Positions 34,801-42,927 of a stretch of 64,000 nt of DNA are shown in pieces. The translations under genes were made by a program, and so were the position numbers. Location of the stretch: positions 1 to 64,000 of the IMG/VR virus record IMGVR_UViG_3300028030_000011; one strand, given 5' to 3'. Each line of letters starts with the position of its first letter. The stretch's first letter is position 1. A model generated the notes under the pieces. It was not told the DNA's origin. It saw only the letters and a program-made list of their open reading frames with translations, and searched no databases. This stretch comes from a virus.

Positions 34801-37800
34801 TAGCTCTCTTATATTTGTAATACATAGGTGTATTACCTATTGTTTCTATTACCTCCATAAGAGTATCTATTGAATCATCTATTTGTAGATTCTTACCTTT
34901 AATAGAAGCATGTTTAGATGTATGTGAATATATTCCAGCAGTATTAGCAAATTTAAAATCATATCCCATAATAGTTCTAAGATAGTCTCTAAACTCTTTT
35001 TCTCCTAACTCTTGATATAAATCAATTATCTCTTGCTTTATCTGTCTGGGTGCTTGTTGTTGCTTATTTATAGCCTCATCTTTTACTATTTCGTGTGGAG
35101 TGGTTCTCTCTTCTGGTAAATGCATTCTGAACACTTTTTTAAGTACAGCCTTACCTTTACCTCTAATTGGAGATTTATCATTTGCACGAAGGAAATTTAC
35201 TCTTTTATTGCTATCTGTACTGTATGGTATAGCTCTATACGCATTAAACTCTTTCATTGTCATTGAGAACTGTTCTACATTAGCTAAATTAGATGTTCTA
35301 AGCAAATGAGTAGCAAGTAGTGCTATAGCACTACCAAATCTCTCTTTTGCTAATGGGTTATTAGATTGGAGAGAGATATATTCATTCATAAGATTTGACA
35401 TTGAAGAGATAATATTGGATTGTAATTTACCATATTTAAATCTACTTTTCATGGCTACAGTCACATCATGTTCAGAGTTTAAACCAAGAAGTGTAGCTAT
35501 ATCTTCATCAGTATTCTCATTGAACATCTCTCCACCTTGATTCATCATCCCATCAATGGCTACAAATGTAACAAGATTAACAAGAGTATTTTCATCTAAT
35601 CCATTTAACATTTCATTGTATTTATCAGAATCTTCTTTATTGAAATCCATGGCAAATATCTCACCTCTATCAGATATGTTTTGAACCAGTTCTCTAGCTT
35701 GTTTTATTAGGGGTCTAACAATATTGTTAAAATATTGAATCTCCTTATCTTTTGTAGAATAATCATTACCTTGTGTACCTTCAATACTTTGAGATATTAA
35801 ATCCCATGTCTCAAAGGCTTTCATTAAACCAAATTTCACCCCTTTAGGTAATTTCATTTTTTGTAATTTATTATAGAAGCCTTTATCTATTGTATTTATC
35901 TTGGCAATAAATCCATCTGTTAATTTACCTGTAGCTTTTAGCTTCTTCTTGTACTCTGACATCAAAACATTTATATTTTGTTTTCTTGATACTTCATTGG
36001 TTCTATATTGTTTAGATTTTACTTGTAATTCAATTAAAGCACTAAGCTCTTTATTTAAAGAATCAAGTTCTTTTTGAATCTGTTCTTTATTTTTGAAAAG
36101 TTTTGTAATCAGAGAGTTAATCTCTTTTACAAATTGTTTTATTTTTTCAACAATTACTTCTCTTAGTGATGGAAGAATTTCAGATTTCTTATCTTTATTT
36201 AATTTAGATTTTTTACCTTTTTTAAACTTTTTAGTATTCTCTATCCTTTTATTAATGGTTTCTAAATCTTTTTCTAATTTAGCTATTTTTTTCTTTTTAT
36301 CATTTATCTCTTTTTGTACCCCTTTATATCTCTTTTTCCATTTACCATCTTTAGTTTGGTATATTCCATCAAGTTTAGCTTGTAGCTCATCAATTTTTCT
36401 TTCAAGTCTACTAGCTCTTTTATCTTCTTTTACAGGTGTAAGCTCTTTCTTTTTAGTGTTAAAAGATTTCTTTAACTCATTAGCATATTGATTAGCTAAT
36501 TTTCTATTTTGTAAATCTTGTAAACCTTTAGCAAATGCATCTTTAGCTTCATCTATAGTAGATGCTTTCTCTATATTAGAGATATGTGAACCAACTACTT
36601 TTTTATCTTCTTTTATTTGCTTATCTTCTTTAGTATCTTGTTGAGATGGTTCATTAGTTATAGATGTTTCGCTTGGTATTCCACCCCTACTTTTTAAAAA
36701 GTTATTATAGCTCTCATTGACAGCTTTAGCTTCTCTCTCTATTCTATCGACTAATTTAACACTACCATTGTGATTAGCATCTACATACTCTTCTGTACCA
36801 AGACTATTTACTCCAAGAGAAACTCTTTTGCCTGTCGCTCTAGATTCTACAAGTGCTTGTTTGAATCTTATAGCCTTATCATTCATTTGACCAACAAATC
36901 TTTTGTATCCAGACTCTTCTATTTGTTTTGGTGTAGCATCAGATAGTCTTGACTCCCATTGGGAAATACCTACATTATTATTATCACCAGTAAATATCTC
37001 TTTAGAGACTTGATATTTATCTTTTACTTGATTATACTCTTTAGATTTATCAATTTGTTCCTGAACACTTTTATCTTCTGTTCTGATAGTATCAACATTA
37101 GGCATATCCATAAAAGCACTAATATTGGCACTTTCATTATCACTAATAGAGTTTTTAGTTATTGGATTATTATCTACTACACTTTTAAGAGATGCTTTAG
37201 CTGTTTGTATAGAATCAAGTACTTGTTTGATATTTAGGATATTGTCTATATCTTGTAGTGTATAGCCTTTATCTTTTAAAGATTTTGGAACTTTAGGATT
37301 CTCTTTATCGTATAAAGCATCATACTCTTCATCAGTTATAACATTTTGAATTTCATTTGAAATGTTATCAATCTCTTTAACAGCATCTTTACCAATCTTA
37401 TCATGAAACTCTTTTTCAAGATTATCTACTTCATTATACGAGTTAGATGCATCTTCAACAGTTTTAACTTCTTTGCCCATTACTTGATGATAATTAGGCA
37501 TCTTGCTTTGTACTGTATGATATGCTCTCTTCGTATCTATCTTCTTTGCAGTATCTTGTTTAGGTGGTTCATTTACTACTGTAGTCTCTTGTTGTGTAGA
37601 AGGCTCTGTTGTTGGTGTTTGTGGTTCAGGATACTCATTGGTTGCATTAGGTGTTACAGGCTCTGTATTAGATTGCTTTGTCTTAAAATTATCTCTAGCT
37701 CTTGTAAGTGTCTGTAGCAACTCTTCTTTTGATAATTTACTTAAAGACATTTTAGTAATTGTACCAGTATTTCTAATAATAGGACTATTGTCTATAATAG

Positions 37801-39754
37801 TTTGTATTTTGTCTCTATCATTGGTTTTATCAATTATACGGATTAGATTATCAAATTCAAGCTCTCCATCAATATCTTTAAATTTGACTTCTCGTTTGGC
37901 TACTCCACCATCAGGAGTAGGTTCATTTTGAGACATCGTTGTTTTCTTATTTATAGATGTCCTTAAATCAGACGATAATACATTTCCAAGTCTATTAAAC
38001 TCATCTTCTTTAGTTGGTTCAGGCTCTGTAGTGGCTTTTGAACCATCTGTAGAAGGAGTATCATTAGGAGATGGTTCATTATCTTTACCAAAGAACGGTG
38101 TTCCATCGTCATTAGTTGAAATAGACTCATAAAATCTAGCTCTCTCTTTAGCATCTGCTTCATCTTTAATAGCTTGTTGCTCTTTTTGGTACGCTCTATC
38201 CTCCCCTAATCTTCTAGTAGTATCAGGAAGTGAATGTACACTACTCATACCAGCACCAATACTTAGACCTGCTAAAGCACCTTTCAGTACAGTATCAATA
38301 GTCTTTTGGTCTTTAGGGAAGTTATTGCCAAATGCATCAGTACCAAGAGTTGTAGCCAATAACTCTCCATAAGTTTGAACAGCTTCTGTAGAACCCTCCC
38401 ATGCTCCACCTGTAGCTGCTCTTTTTGATAAATCAATGGCTGATGTAAGCATCTCAGTAGTTAATGCTCTTTGAGCTGTAGGAGATGAACCAGCTAGTAA
38501 CTTCTTAATATTATCAATATTAGATGCACCTGCTTTACCTTTTATTATACTTTGAAATGCAAGTCTATCTAATGCATTCTTAGCCAATAAGAAAGTAAAT
38601 GTATTTATAGCACTACCAGATGTTTCTCCATCAAGATTATTCTTAGCTCTTTCTTCTAATGCTGTATTCGTCTCTCCAAGAGTATATGATAATAGACCAC
38701 CATTCTTTAACGCTAAACCTTTAGCACCTTCAAGCATAGCTTTTGTCTTTTCTATTCCTTGAAGTAATTCAGAACCACCATTCACCAATCCTTTAGATGC
38801 ATTAAGCAATGCTCCAGATTCACCTACAGGAGTCATCATTAAAGCCATATCTCCAGCACTCTCAGAGAATAATGCATCAGCTTGTTTAAACGCTTCCCAT
38901 GCTGCTTTAGCATATTTCATTTTATGAGAGTTCTTTGAGTTCCAACCAATCTTTAAATTATGTAATCCCTCATCAAGTGCTATATTTGATTCGGTATCAT
39001 CATAGCTATTTAGTCTATTTGAATACTCTTTATCTTTTAGCTTATTGAAGTATGTGCTGTCTCCAAGATATAATGCATCTCCTTTTTTACTCCCTAGTGC
39101 AGTATCAATTAATGCTGATGTAGTATCTAATGCAAAATCTCCAATTGATGAACTAGCTCTACCAAGTGATGCGTAAGCACCTTTTAGGTCATTCCATGGT
39201 CTTCCGAGAAAACCTAACCCATCATCTGTAGCATCATTGTTATACTCTTTTAAAGCTTCTAGCTCTTTAGCTCTATCATCTTCACCAAGAGCATATAATT
39301 TTTCTATCTCCTTATTGGCTAATTCTTGACGTTTTCTATCGTATTTATTTGAAGATACAGCTTTACCACTAGCAATAGACAAATCAGCTAATTCAGGTAT
39401 ATCAACAAGTAATCTACCATACTTATCTCTTTTTCCTGTATAGTTATTGTATATATCTTTTGCTGTTATTTTGCCAGTATTAATCATCATCTCTAACATA
39501 CTACTACCAGTAGTATTGTCAGGTGTTATACCAGATTCATTTTCTAATTCTTGTGCTTTTTTTGAATCAATTGTTTCTAATGAATCATAACCCTTGAATC
39601 TAAAAATTCTACCTGTTATATTATCCTTTACAGTATCACCATCAATGACTTCTAATGTATTGTCTTTTACGCCAAGAGACTCATCAATTCTGTCATCAGT
39701 AGATGAACCAAGTTTTTGTAACATTTCATCAAATTTATCTAAAGATTGTGGCAT
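28874..39754 (-). CDS. Giant polyvalent virion protein (3626 aa) with nuclease-like and zincin motifs
   Basis: Residues 34-120 form a staphylococcal nuclease-like domain: VIDGDTV (D38, D40), RFKGYDSLE and DKYGRLLVD. A hydrophobic Ala/Gly-rich region (about 290-520) could insert into membranes. Pro/Thr/Glu-rich linkers (about 550-760) and charged coiled coils (about 1050-1250) follow. H2599-E-L-V-H2603 is an HExxH zinc protease motif. The C-terminus (about 3350-3600: YPLTLLSNFVSNLFL, SDFTARYAQIE, WFPFIKYYLRM) resembles large polyvalent phage proteins. Such proteins are packed and injected with DNA. Size and position recall N4 vRNAP, but I see no convincing polymerase motifs. It overlaps the upstream stop as TAATG. 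Confidence 0.8.
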   Translation of the reverse strand: MPQSLDKFDEMLQKLGSSTDDRIDESLGVKDNTLEVIDGDTVKDNITGRIFRFKGYDSLETIDSKKAQELENESGITPDNTTGSSMLEMMINTGKITAKDIYNNYTGKRDKYGRLLVDIPELADLSIASGKAVSSNKYDRKRQELANKEIEKLYALGEDDRAKELEALKEYNNDATDDGLGFLGRPWNDLKGAYASLGRASSSIGDFALDTTSALIDTALGSKKGDALYLGDSTYFNKLKDKEYSNRLNSYDDTESNIALDEGLHNLKIGWNSKNSHKMKYAKAAWEAFKQADALFSESAGDMALMMTPVGESGALLNASKGLVNGGSELLQGIEKTKAMLEGAKGLALKNGGLLSYTLGETNTALEERAKNNLDGETSGSAINTFTFLLAKNALDRLAFQSIIKGKAGASNIDNIKKLLAGSSPTAQRALTTEMLTSAIDLSKRAATGGAWEGSTEAVQTYGELLATTLGTDAFGNNFPKDQKTIDTVLKGALAGLSIGAGMSSVHSLPDTTRRLGEDRAYQKEQQAIKDEADAKERARFYESISTNDDGTPFFGKDNEPSPNDTPSTDGSKATTEPEPTKEDEFNRLGNVLSSDLRTSINKKTTMSQNEPTPDGGVAKREVKFKDIDGELEFDNLIRIIDKTNDRDKIQTIIDNSPIIRNTGTITKMSLSKLSKEELLQTLTRARDNFKTKQSNTEPVTPNATNEYPEPQTPTTEPSTQQETTVVNEPPKQDTAKKIDTKRAYHTVQSKMPNYHQVMGKEVKTVEDASNSYNEVDNLEKEFHDKIGKDAVKEIDNISNEIQNVITDEEYDALYDKENPKVPKSLKDKGYTLQDIDNILNIKQVLDSIQTAKASLKSVVDNNPITKNSISDNESANISAFMDMPNVDTIRTEDKSVQEQIDKSKEYNQVKDKYQVSKEIFTGDNNNVGISQWESRLSDATPKQIEESGYKRFVGQMNDKAIRFKQALVESRATGKRVSLGVNSLGTEEYVDANHNGSVKLVDRIEREAKAVNESYNNFLKSRGGIPSETSITNEPSQQDTKEDKQIKEDKKVVGSHISNIEKASTIDEAKDAFAKGLQDLQNRKLANQYANELKKSFNTKKKELTPVKEDKRASRLERKIDELQAKLDGIYQTKDGKWKKRYKGVQKEINDKKKKIAKLEKDLETINKRIENTKKFKKGKKSKLNKDKKSEILPSLREVIVEKIKQFVKEINSLITKLFKNKEQIQKELDSLNKELSALIELQVKSKQYRTNEVSRKQNINVLMSEYKKKLKATGKLTDGFIAKINTIDKGFYNKLQKMKLPKGVKFGLMKAFETWDLISQSIEGTQGNDYSTKDKEIQYFNNIVRPLIKQARELVQNISDRGEIFAMDFNKEDSDKYNEMLNGLDENTLVNLVTFVAIDGMMNQGGEMFNENTDEDIATLLGLNSEHDVTVAMKSRFKYGKLQSNIISSMSNLMNEYISLQSNNPLAKERFGSAIALLATHLLRTSNLANVEQFSMTMKEFNAYRAIPYSTDSNKRVNFLRANDKSPIRGKGKAVLKKVFRMHLPEERTTPHEIVKDEAINKQQQAPRQIKQEIIDLYQELGEKEFRDYLRTIMGYDFKFANTAGIYSHTSKHASIKGKNLQIDDSIDTLMEVIETIGNTPMYYKYKRASEERMHLVAELINPQSNKLHRFLTHNINSKRTVDIKDEGRMLIWKSAILDSFGMKSENMKPDEILEEFGKLLLDSELMSYLNDKSIYPPIELVQKYGEGAYTLQGLVELKKFVNKKGDIFETTLEKETDAKQSGSTLQSIFYFNPLDSKSVEMLHKGGIYTNQTDTTKNTDYVGLDNYEESGIEMHNRLQDKDNDYEHNRKPEPPKKELKTVNEKNAYYAKVARYNLFNNFFKPMLESWVVSDTLSKGSEALRQARNFFKTPIIAKGYTAGDKSIQDSKFDEMIDDFYTKIEDIANGKSTKQEIQLVVQMVQSIVNFNKDSNGKEVKLTINGKVQESQFNDENIQELMNHLNERLHSLENPTNTNKYNYNLNDFEFTAKQLATLRTNYRNTLGKVITDSINKVLAPFKQGTEITQRVSNLQNKYFLDEFFRRLDAYHKEHGFISKQVINEITNKLIKDGIAPVLTTFEGRQGELMKRGFNDQINNIIKGKNYQVKVATKGKDRHLMSTQTIGVTSWIDIGVRTPALSTLMTDSGVLADTIKNTSQENIGLYIFDAVLSAEGGAKQYNKSVNKLIDSGYSPFVEVLKNAKIAFNNYEWTKENINAMLPKSVHDMKVDNKIIPYTEYATDRLFRFYESLDKDKLSKKQIDSMMIGTLSTVKVGDNGSIYFDPISIDFHIELNQLNRRILKDIVTTIEHSVGVDERYVKNESNDFKPIDTTEHKKIYDKYKEETNEKLGQSESLTGLNNEINNYTPKTKTTANDLNYEHLMKNGSNPELSKIELEDVLEAFDKIPVRKLESLTGYALVRAVNEIMKDSGIEIIQLDKTKLNSHLTKLKKAKQEINNTKQSLDTNEEFKPYFTFKVNKENIIKSFEKIKQWSNDVISSEYSNKLSNVLSSIIAPVMETIVVAVGKTDSMSYGSASGSNVAKIAIANQGSDNMSMSAQEVYVHELVHNIFDGALKDANIFVNQITDMMKELKQQHGKDIYKLFLPKDGVYTVEDEQLAKRMAKHVFGGKGDVSEFAAYGLTNKNFMNNLSGMNTILNKGNGSILSNLVNIVTSSLKKLTMLLTNGRIDLDMQSKLQTLVKQSVGITIENENKVFNGVYKALRFAGDKYNENIKPNVNKLAFFYHSKTLKIRSDLIKDNKSSVFHIIEYMSKDSDSLKRNISKFIVGDTKTIAKVLAIMAMNNIPFSKKEFGYAIGDIISKGIDSMSKARIDKEGFLNNIVDELQVLGDNIFKTAKDTSIEVQELRNSIKEVDIVREKLRTNTHEFINEKIQYMGLNEYEKSLLGNLLNSSKVGNLLDVGYSIDQILSLIENPNEEIRRLEKLVPKKSIPHIKKLVKYRLTHDENTKFRNIHVIATRFDFSKKNEMTALASLLGIKNYKKEFLSKVTKDKNAFHDLMIMTNSYEREMLEQFYHDNPDLVQDGLAIQNSSKVNSVVNILDSNKDEIKRVRELGGERIKIIKNPFSPGNIHVYSLTPEMNSYTRGALVYGEKSVSQDIDKLYFELYGRARPNFVKIHNTEYVFNRNGSRYDYDPLSFEEKKKYLKYSYNIADIYANQRARGFEKQKAKEVNIRVIDSIVRLGLEDNETVDKFVDKTDNKEWIKISAPFASKGFENKVSEYDDIWYMLPQDTRDYIVDKYKGRFYIPANGNTKNIFLGSRDSSISSIFNDIPTMKKVAKFAEDFWKELMGLWKATVIIKYPLTLLSNFVSNLFLTKSKGYSLRDIYAKQKEGLLYLNDYMRTDDLLKQEELKRDSGLLYDEELITDLQSRLNQNKIRSLIDDGLLSARIEDITINKAFESLKPIRDAIDKVEEILPEKVVKIGRELYLAEDTNYFKLMYHFTQASDFTARYAQIELEKENNTNKSYQQIYDEALDDFVQYDIPLGKAVRWADQVAWFPFIKYYLRMQKVMSRLLRENPKTVLAIEAFEKVVYDIATPFENYWLLMTPDEKMRNPFGNIEDLIIPAPVHIINDML

Positions 39755-41184
39755 TATTTTATCCCTTTTATAATATCTTCCAATTTTCTTCTATCTTTCT
39801 TATCTAAATCCATTTTATTCATAGCATCATTTATTTTTTTGATATTTTTTTCTCTATCTCTTATTCCTTTTTCCTGCTTTTTTAAATTGGCTACTTTTTC
39901 AGAAGTTTTCATATTTTTATAATCATATATTGCATTAGCAACGATTCCTTTATCATCAGGCGTATTTGCACCAAGAAGTTTCATTATTTGAGCTATGTTT
40001 GGTTTTCTATTTTCTTGTTTAAATTGAGGTAAATCTTTTGTATTTTTAATGGCATTTTTCACGTATGCTTCATAATCTTTATCAGCTTCATCTCTATATA
40101 ACGCTTCAATTTCATTTTTCATAGACCATTGTGTTTGAAATTTATTTGTTGTTACAACTTTACCTTTTCTCATTTTATCTATTTTATTTTTTAGGAATTT
40201 ATTCTTTGGTAAAATAACTTTATTATCAACAAGCCATTTCTGTCTCTCTTTATATGATGTAGGAACATTAGTTTCAACTCCATGAGTGTATAGTAGTTTT
40301 GCTAAACCAGCTATTGAATCAGCTTTAGCCTTTCTGTCGCCTTTACTATTTTTATTATTGATATTCATATCTTTATTATATTGAAGCATCCCATCAGTAA
40401 AAGGTTGAGAATCTTTTGGTTTAACAGTACCATTACTATTTGTGATAACATCTTTTGAGGTGAATCCATATTTTAAATAACTTCCTGAACGAGATAAAGC
40501 ATTTAGTCTACTATTAATATCTTCACTCTTTGCACCTAACTCTTCTCTCAATTTAAGTGCTTCTTCTCCTGTAACCTCTCCATTTTCATAAGCTATTTTA
40601 GCTCTATTTGTTCTTTCAATAACATCCTTTAATTCATTTTTTAATTGCAATTCTTCTGCTAAATTATCAGCTTGTTTACTTTTAATAGGAAGTATTTTAT
40701 CACTTAGTTTACGTTCATTACTTTTTATTATTGATTTATCAGAAGAGTAATTTGCTTCATTCTGTTTAATCTCAACATCTAAAGGATTTGTTTTTTCAAG
40801 TTGATTATATTTTTGAATCCCTGTATATAATTTATTTTTTTTGATTCTAACATCTAAAGGATTTGTCAATTCTGCTTGGTCTATTATTTGCCTCTCCCTC
40901 TCAGCTTTTAACGCATCCATTTTAGCTTTAGCAATTCTAGCATCATTATTAATTGAGAATTGCAACAATGACTTTCTGTCAACTTGACCATTTACGTTAA
41001 CATGTTTACCTGCTCTTATTTGCTCCATTGCATCAATAGTATTTGACTCTATCTCTCTATCATATATATCTTTTAGTGTAGAACTTACACCTGCTGTTGC
41101 TTTAGTAAATTGATTTATAGCACCTGTTATATCACTTCTGACATTGCTATTAACATTGCTCCATCTTATTGGATTTCTAGGCAT
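39754..41184 (-). CDS. Internal virion protein candidate (476 aa)
   Basis: Almost wholly helical and charged. A duplicated motif, LTNPLDVRIKKNKLY and KTNPLDVEIKQNEA (about residues 105-150), is reminiscent of internal or injected virion proteins of podoviruses. The start has AAAGGATGTGTT upstream. It is coupled to the giant gene, so both are probably ejected together with the DNA. Confidence 0.55.
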   Translation of the reverse strand: MPRNPIRWSNVNSNVRSDITGAINQFTKATAGVSSTLKDIYDREIESNTIDAMEQIRAGKHVNVNGQVDRKSLLQFSINNDARIAKAKMDALKAERERQIIDQAELTNPLDVRIKKNKLYTGIQKYNQLEKTNPLDVEIKQNEANYSSDKSIIKSNERKLSDKILPIKSKQADNLAEELQLKNELKDVIERTNRAKIAYENGEVTGEEALKLREELGAKSEDINSRLNALSRSGSYLKYGFTSKDVITNSNGTVKPKDSQPFTDGMLQYNKDMNINNKNSKGDRKAKADSIAGLAKLLYTHGVETNVPTSYKERQKWLVDNKVILPKNKFLKNKIDKMRKGKVVTTNKFQTQWSMKNEIEALYRDEADKDYEAYVKNAIKNTKDLPQFKQENRKPNIAQIMKLLGANTPDDKGIVANAIYDYKNMKTSEKVANLKKQEKGIRDREKNIKKINDAMNKMDLDKKDRRKLEDIIKGIK

Positions 41185-41198
41185 AACACATCCTTTAA

Positions 41199-41384
41199 TG
41201 CTTAATTATTATCATTATAACACAAAGCTTCTATGATAATAAAAATAGCTATAATTTTAAGTCATATAGTAATAATTGTAGTGATATTTTTCCCTTTTTT
41301 AATAACTACAAAAATATTACTGTATGGCTTCTAATATTTTTTATGGTAATATGTAAATTAAATATATAAAAAGGTTATACAAAA
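41199..41384. promoter_or_regulatory. Divergent promoter region
   Basis: This 186-bp gap separates the - strand internal virion genes from the + strand virion genes. On the - strand TGTGTTATAATG (about 41212-41223) is an extended -10 close to the gene start. On the + strand the best candidate is the GTAATATG and TAAATATATAA area before AAAAAGGTT. No large foldback is visible. Confidence 0.45.
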
Positions 41385-41870
41385 ATGACAAGAGAAGATA
41401 TAGAAAGAGAGCTGCAATCGTTATCATGGAATAAATTGAAAACTTATTGTAAAGACAATAACTTAGATATAAAAGGTCTTAAAAAAGAAGAGGTTATAAA
41501 TCTAGCAGTAAGAAAAAGACTTGCTGATGTAGAAACATTAAATTCTGATAAAGCTACTGATATAGATGATGACAATCTGACTCCACTTCAAAATATGACT
41601 TTAATGAAAACTGCTACTATTCAAAATCTAAATCCTTCTGATGCAAAATTACCATCAAAAGTAGTAACTGTTGGTAATATGGAATATGGATTCCCATTAC
41701 CAAGTTATGTTGTTCAATTTGGTATGAAGCAGAGACTACCAAATGGTATTATTAAATATCTACAAAAACAAGAATACAGAAGTTCTAAAAGTGTAAGAAA
41801 TAAACAAGGTGTACCTGTTACTGTTAATGTCATGAATCCATATTATCAAGTAATAATCCACCCTGAATAA
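41385..41870 (+). CDS. Virion-cluster protein with SAP/HeH-like N-terminus
   Basis: Residues 8-50 (LSWNKLKTYCKDNNLDIKGL, then KKEEVINLAVRKRL) have the helix-extension-helix look of SAP/HeH DNA-binding motifs. The remainder is beta-rich and unrecognised. It leads a + strand string of virion genes, so it may be a minor structural or DNA-contacting protein. Confidence 0.5.
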   Translation: MTREDIERELQSLSWNKLKTYCKDNNLDIKGLKKEEVINLAVRKRLADVETLNSDKATDIDDDNLTPLQNMTLMKTATIQNLNPSDAKLPSKVVTVGNMEYGFPLPSYVVQFGMKQRLPNGIIKYLQKQEYRSSKSVRNKQGVPVTVNVMNPYYQVIIHPE

Positions 41871-41884
41871 TAAGGATATAACTA

Positions 41885-42925
41885 ATGGCAGCGAATCAAG
41901 ATGTAGTTGACACGTATAATGCTCTATTGGACGCAATAGATAGCAGGACTCTTACATGGTTAAATGATAAGATTATTGACAAGAAAAAAAGAGTTGAAAT
42001 TATATCTGCTCATTTTGCACCATTTGCAACAGAAGCTTTTACATGGCAAAAAACAAAAGCTGAAATAAGTAGTATTGACTATGAAACAAATACTATTTTA
42101 CCACTTACTGCTACAAAACTTCAATTAGAATCAAAATTAATTAAATGTCAAGGTGATACATGTTGTTATGAACTAGAACATCTTCTTCCTGAACAAGTGA
42201 ATAAAGTGTTAGCAGAAATATCACAAATAGAATGTGCAACTTCTAAATGTACTTATGAAGTGGAACATTTACTACCTTCACAGAAGAGTAAAATAGAGTG
42301 TGAAACATCTTTATGTGGTATACAGGGTTCTGAATTACAATTAAATGGTACTAGCAATAGAGCATTGAATACAATTAAAGGTGAACTGTACACTAGGCAA
42401 AAAGAAGGGTTTACTGATAAGCAACAGCAAGAAATGCTATCTAAACTTATTGATATATGGACTATTACTGTATCACAAGAGATTAGTAGTGAAGATGCAC
42501 AGATGAACCTAACAAAGAGAGATTACAGTAGTGGTGAAATCTCAGAAGTAGAATGTGCAATAAATAGTGTTGCTCAAACAATTGATGCTTTAACATGTGT
42601 AAATGGTGCTTCTGGTGTATTAGCAATAACAAGCTATCCACAAGAGGCAGGTACATTAAAACTATTAAAAATGGAATTTACAGAGGGAACAGGATTAATA
42701 CTACATGGTAGAGGAGTAGTTGGATATAAAGCTAGATTCTTCTTCATGGTTGATGATGAACAAGATGTTACTCTTGCTAATATTAGTAATTCAGGTGGTG
42801 GATTTAAAATTGTAGTAGATGGTGTACTTGGTTCAAAAATAAAAAAATATGATTTATACACAGTTAAAGAGTATGATGACTCTGGAACATATACAGGCAA
42901 TCAAATTAATGGCGTAATTGGATAA
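41885..42925 (+). CDS. Putative virion structural protein (346 aa)
   Basis: Contains a duplicated, cysteine-bearing segment: CCYELEHLLPEQVNK and CTYEVEHLLPSQKSK (about residues 95-140). The C-terminal part is beta-rich (GTGLILHGRGVVGYKARFFF). Location and composition suggest a tail or connector protein. The next gene begins 2 bp after the stop. Confidence 0.5.
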   Translation: MAANQDVVDTYNALLDAIDSRTLTWLNDKIIDKKKRVEIISAHFAPFATEAFTWQKTKAEISSIDYETNTILPLTATKLQLESKLIKCQGDTCCYELEHLLPEQVNKVLAEISQIECATSKCTYEVEHLLPSQKSKIECETSLCGIQGSELQLNGTSNRALNTIKGELYTRQKEGFTDKQQQEMLSKLIDIWTITVSQEISSEDAQMNLTKRDYSSGEISEVECAINSVAQTIDALTCVNGASGVLAITSYPQEAGTLKLLKMEFTEGTGLILHGRGVVGYKARFFFMVDDEQDVTLANISNSGGGFKIVVDGVLGSKIKKYDLYTVKEYDDSGTYTGNQINGVIG

Positions 42926-42927
42926 TC

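Noticed and set aside
36093-37931. Long + strand frames opposite the giant gene
   Set aside because: They are mirror frames of lysine-, glutamate- or proline-rich coding sequence, hydrophobic by composition, without ribosome binding sites, and lie wholly within a convincing - strand gene. The same applies to other opposite-strand frames, for example at 20202-20432 and 55680-56299.
28874-39754. The giant protein as an N4-type virion RNA polymerase
   Set aside because: Size and the N4-like capsid and portal invite this call, but I could not find the polymerase motifs (DxxGR, a K/R-rich motif B with YG, and a clear HDS motif C). Only a weak palm-like segment near residue 2170 is present, so I described it as a polyvalent virion protein.
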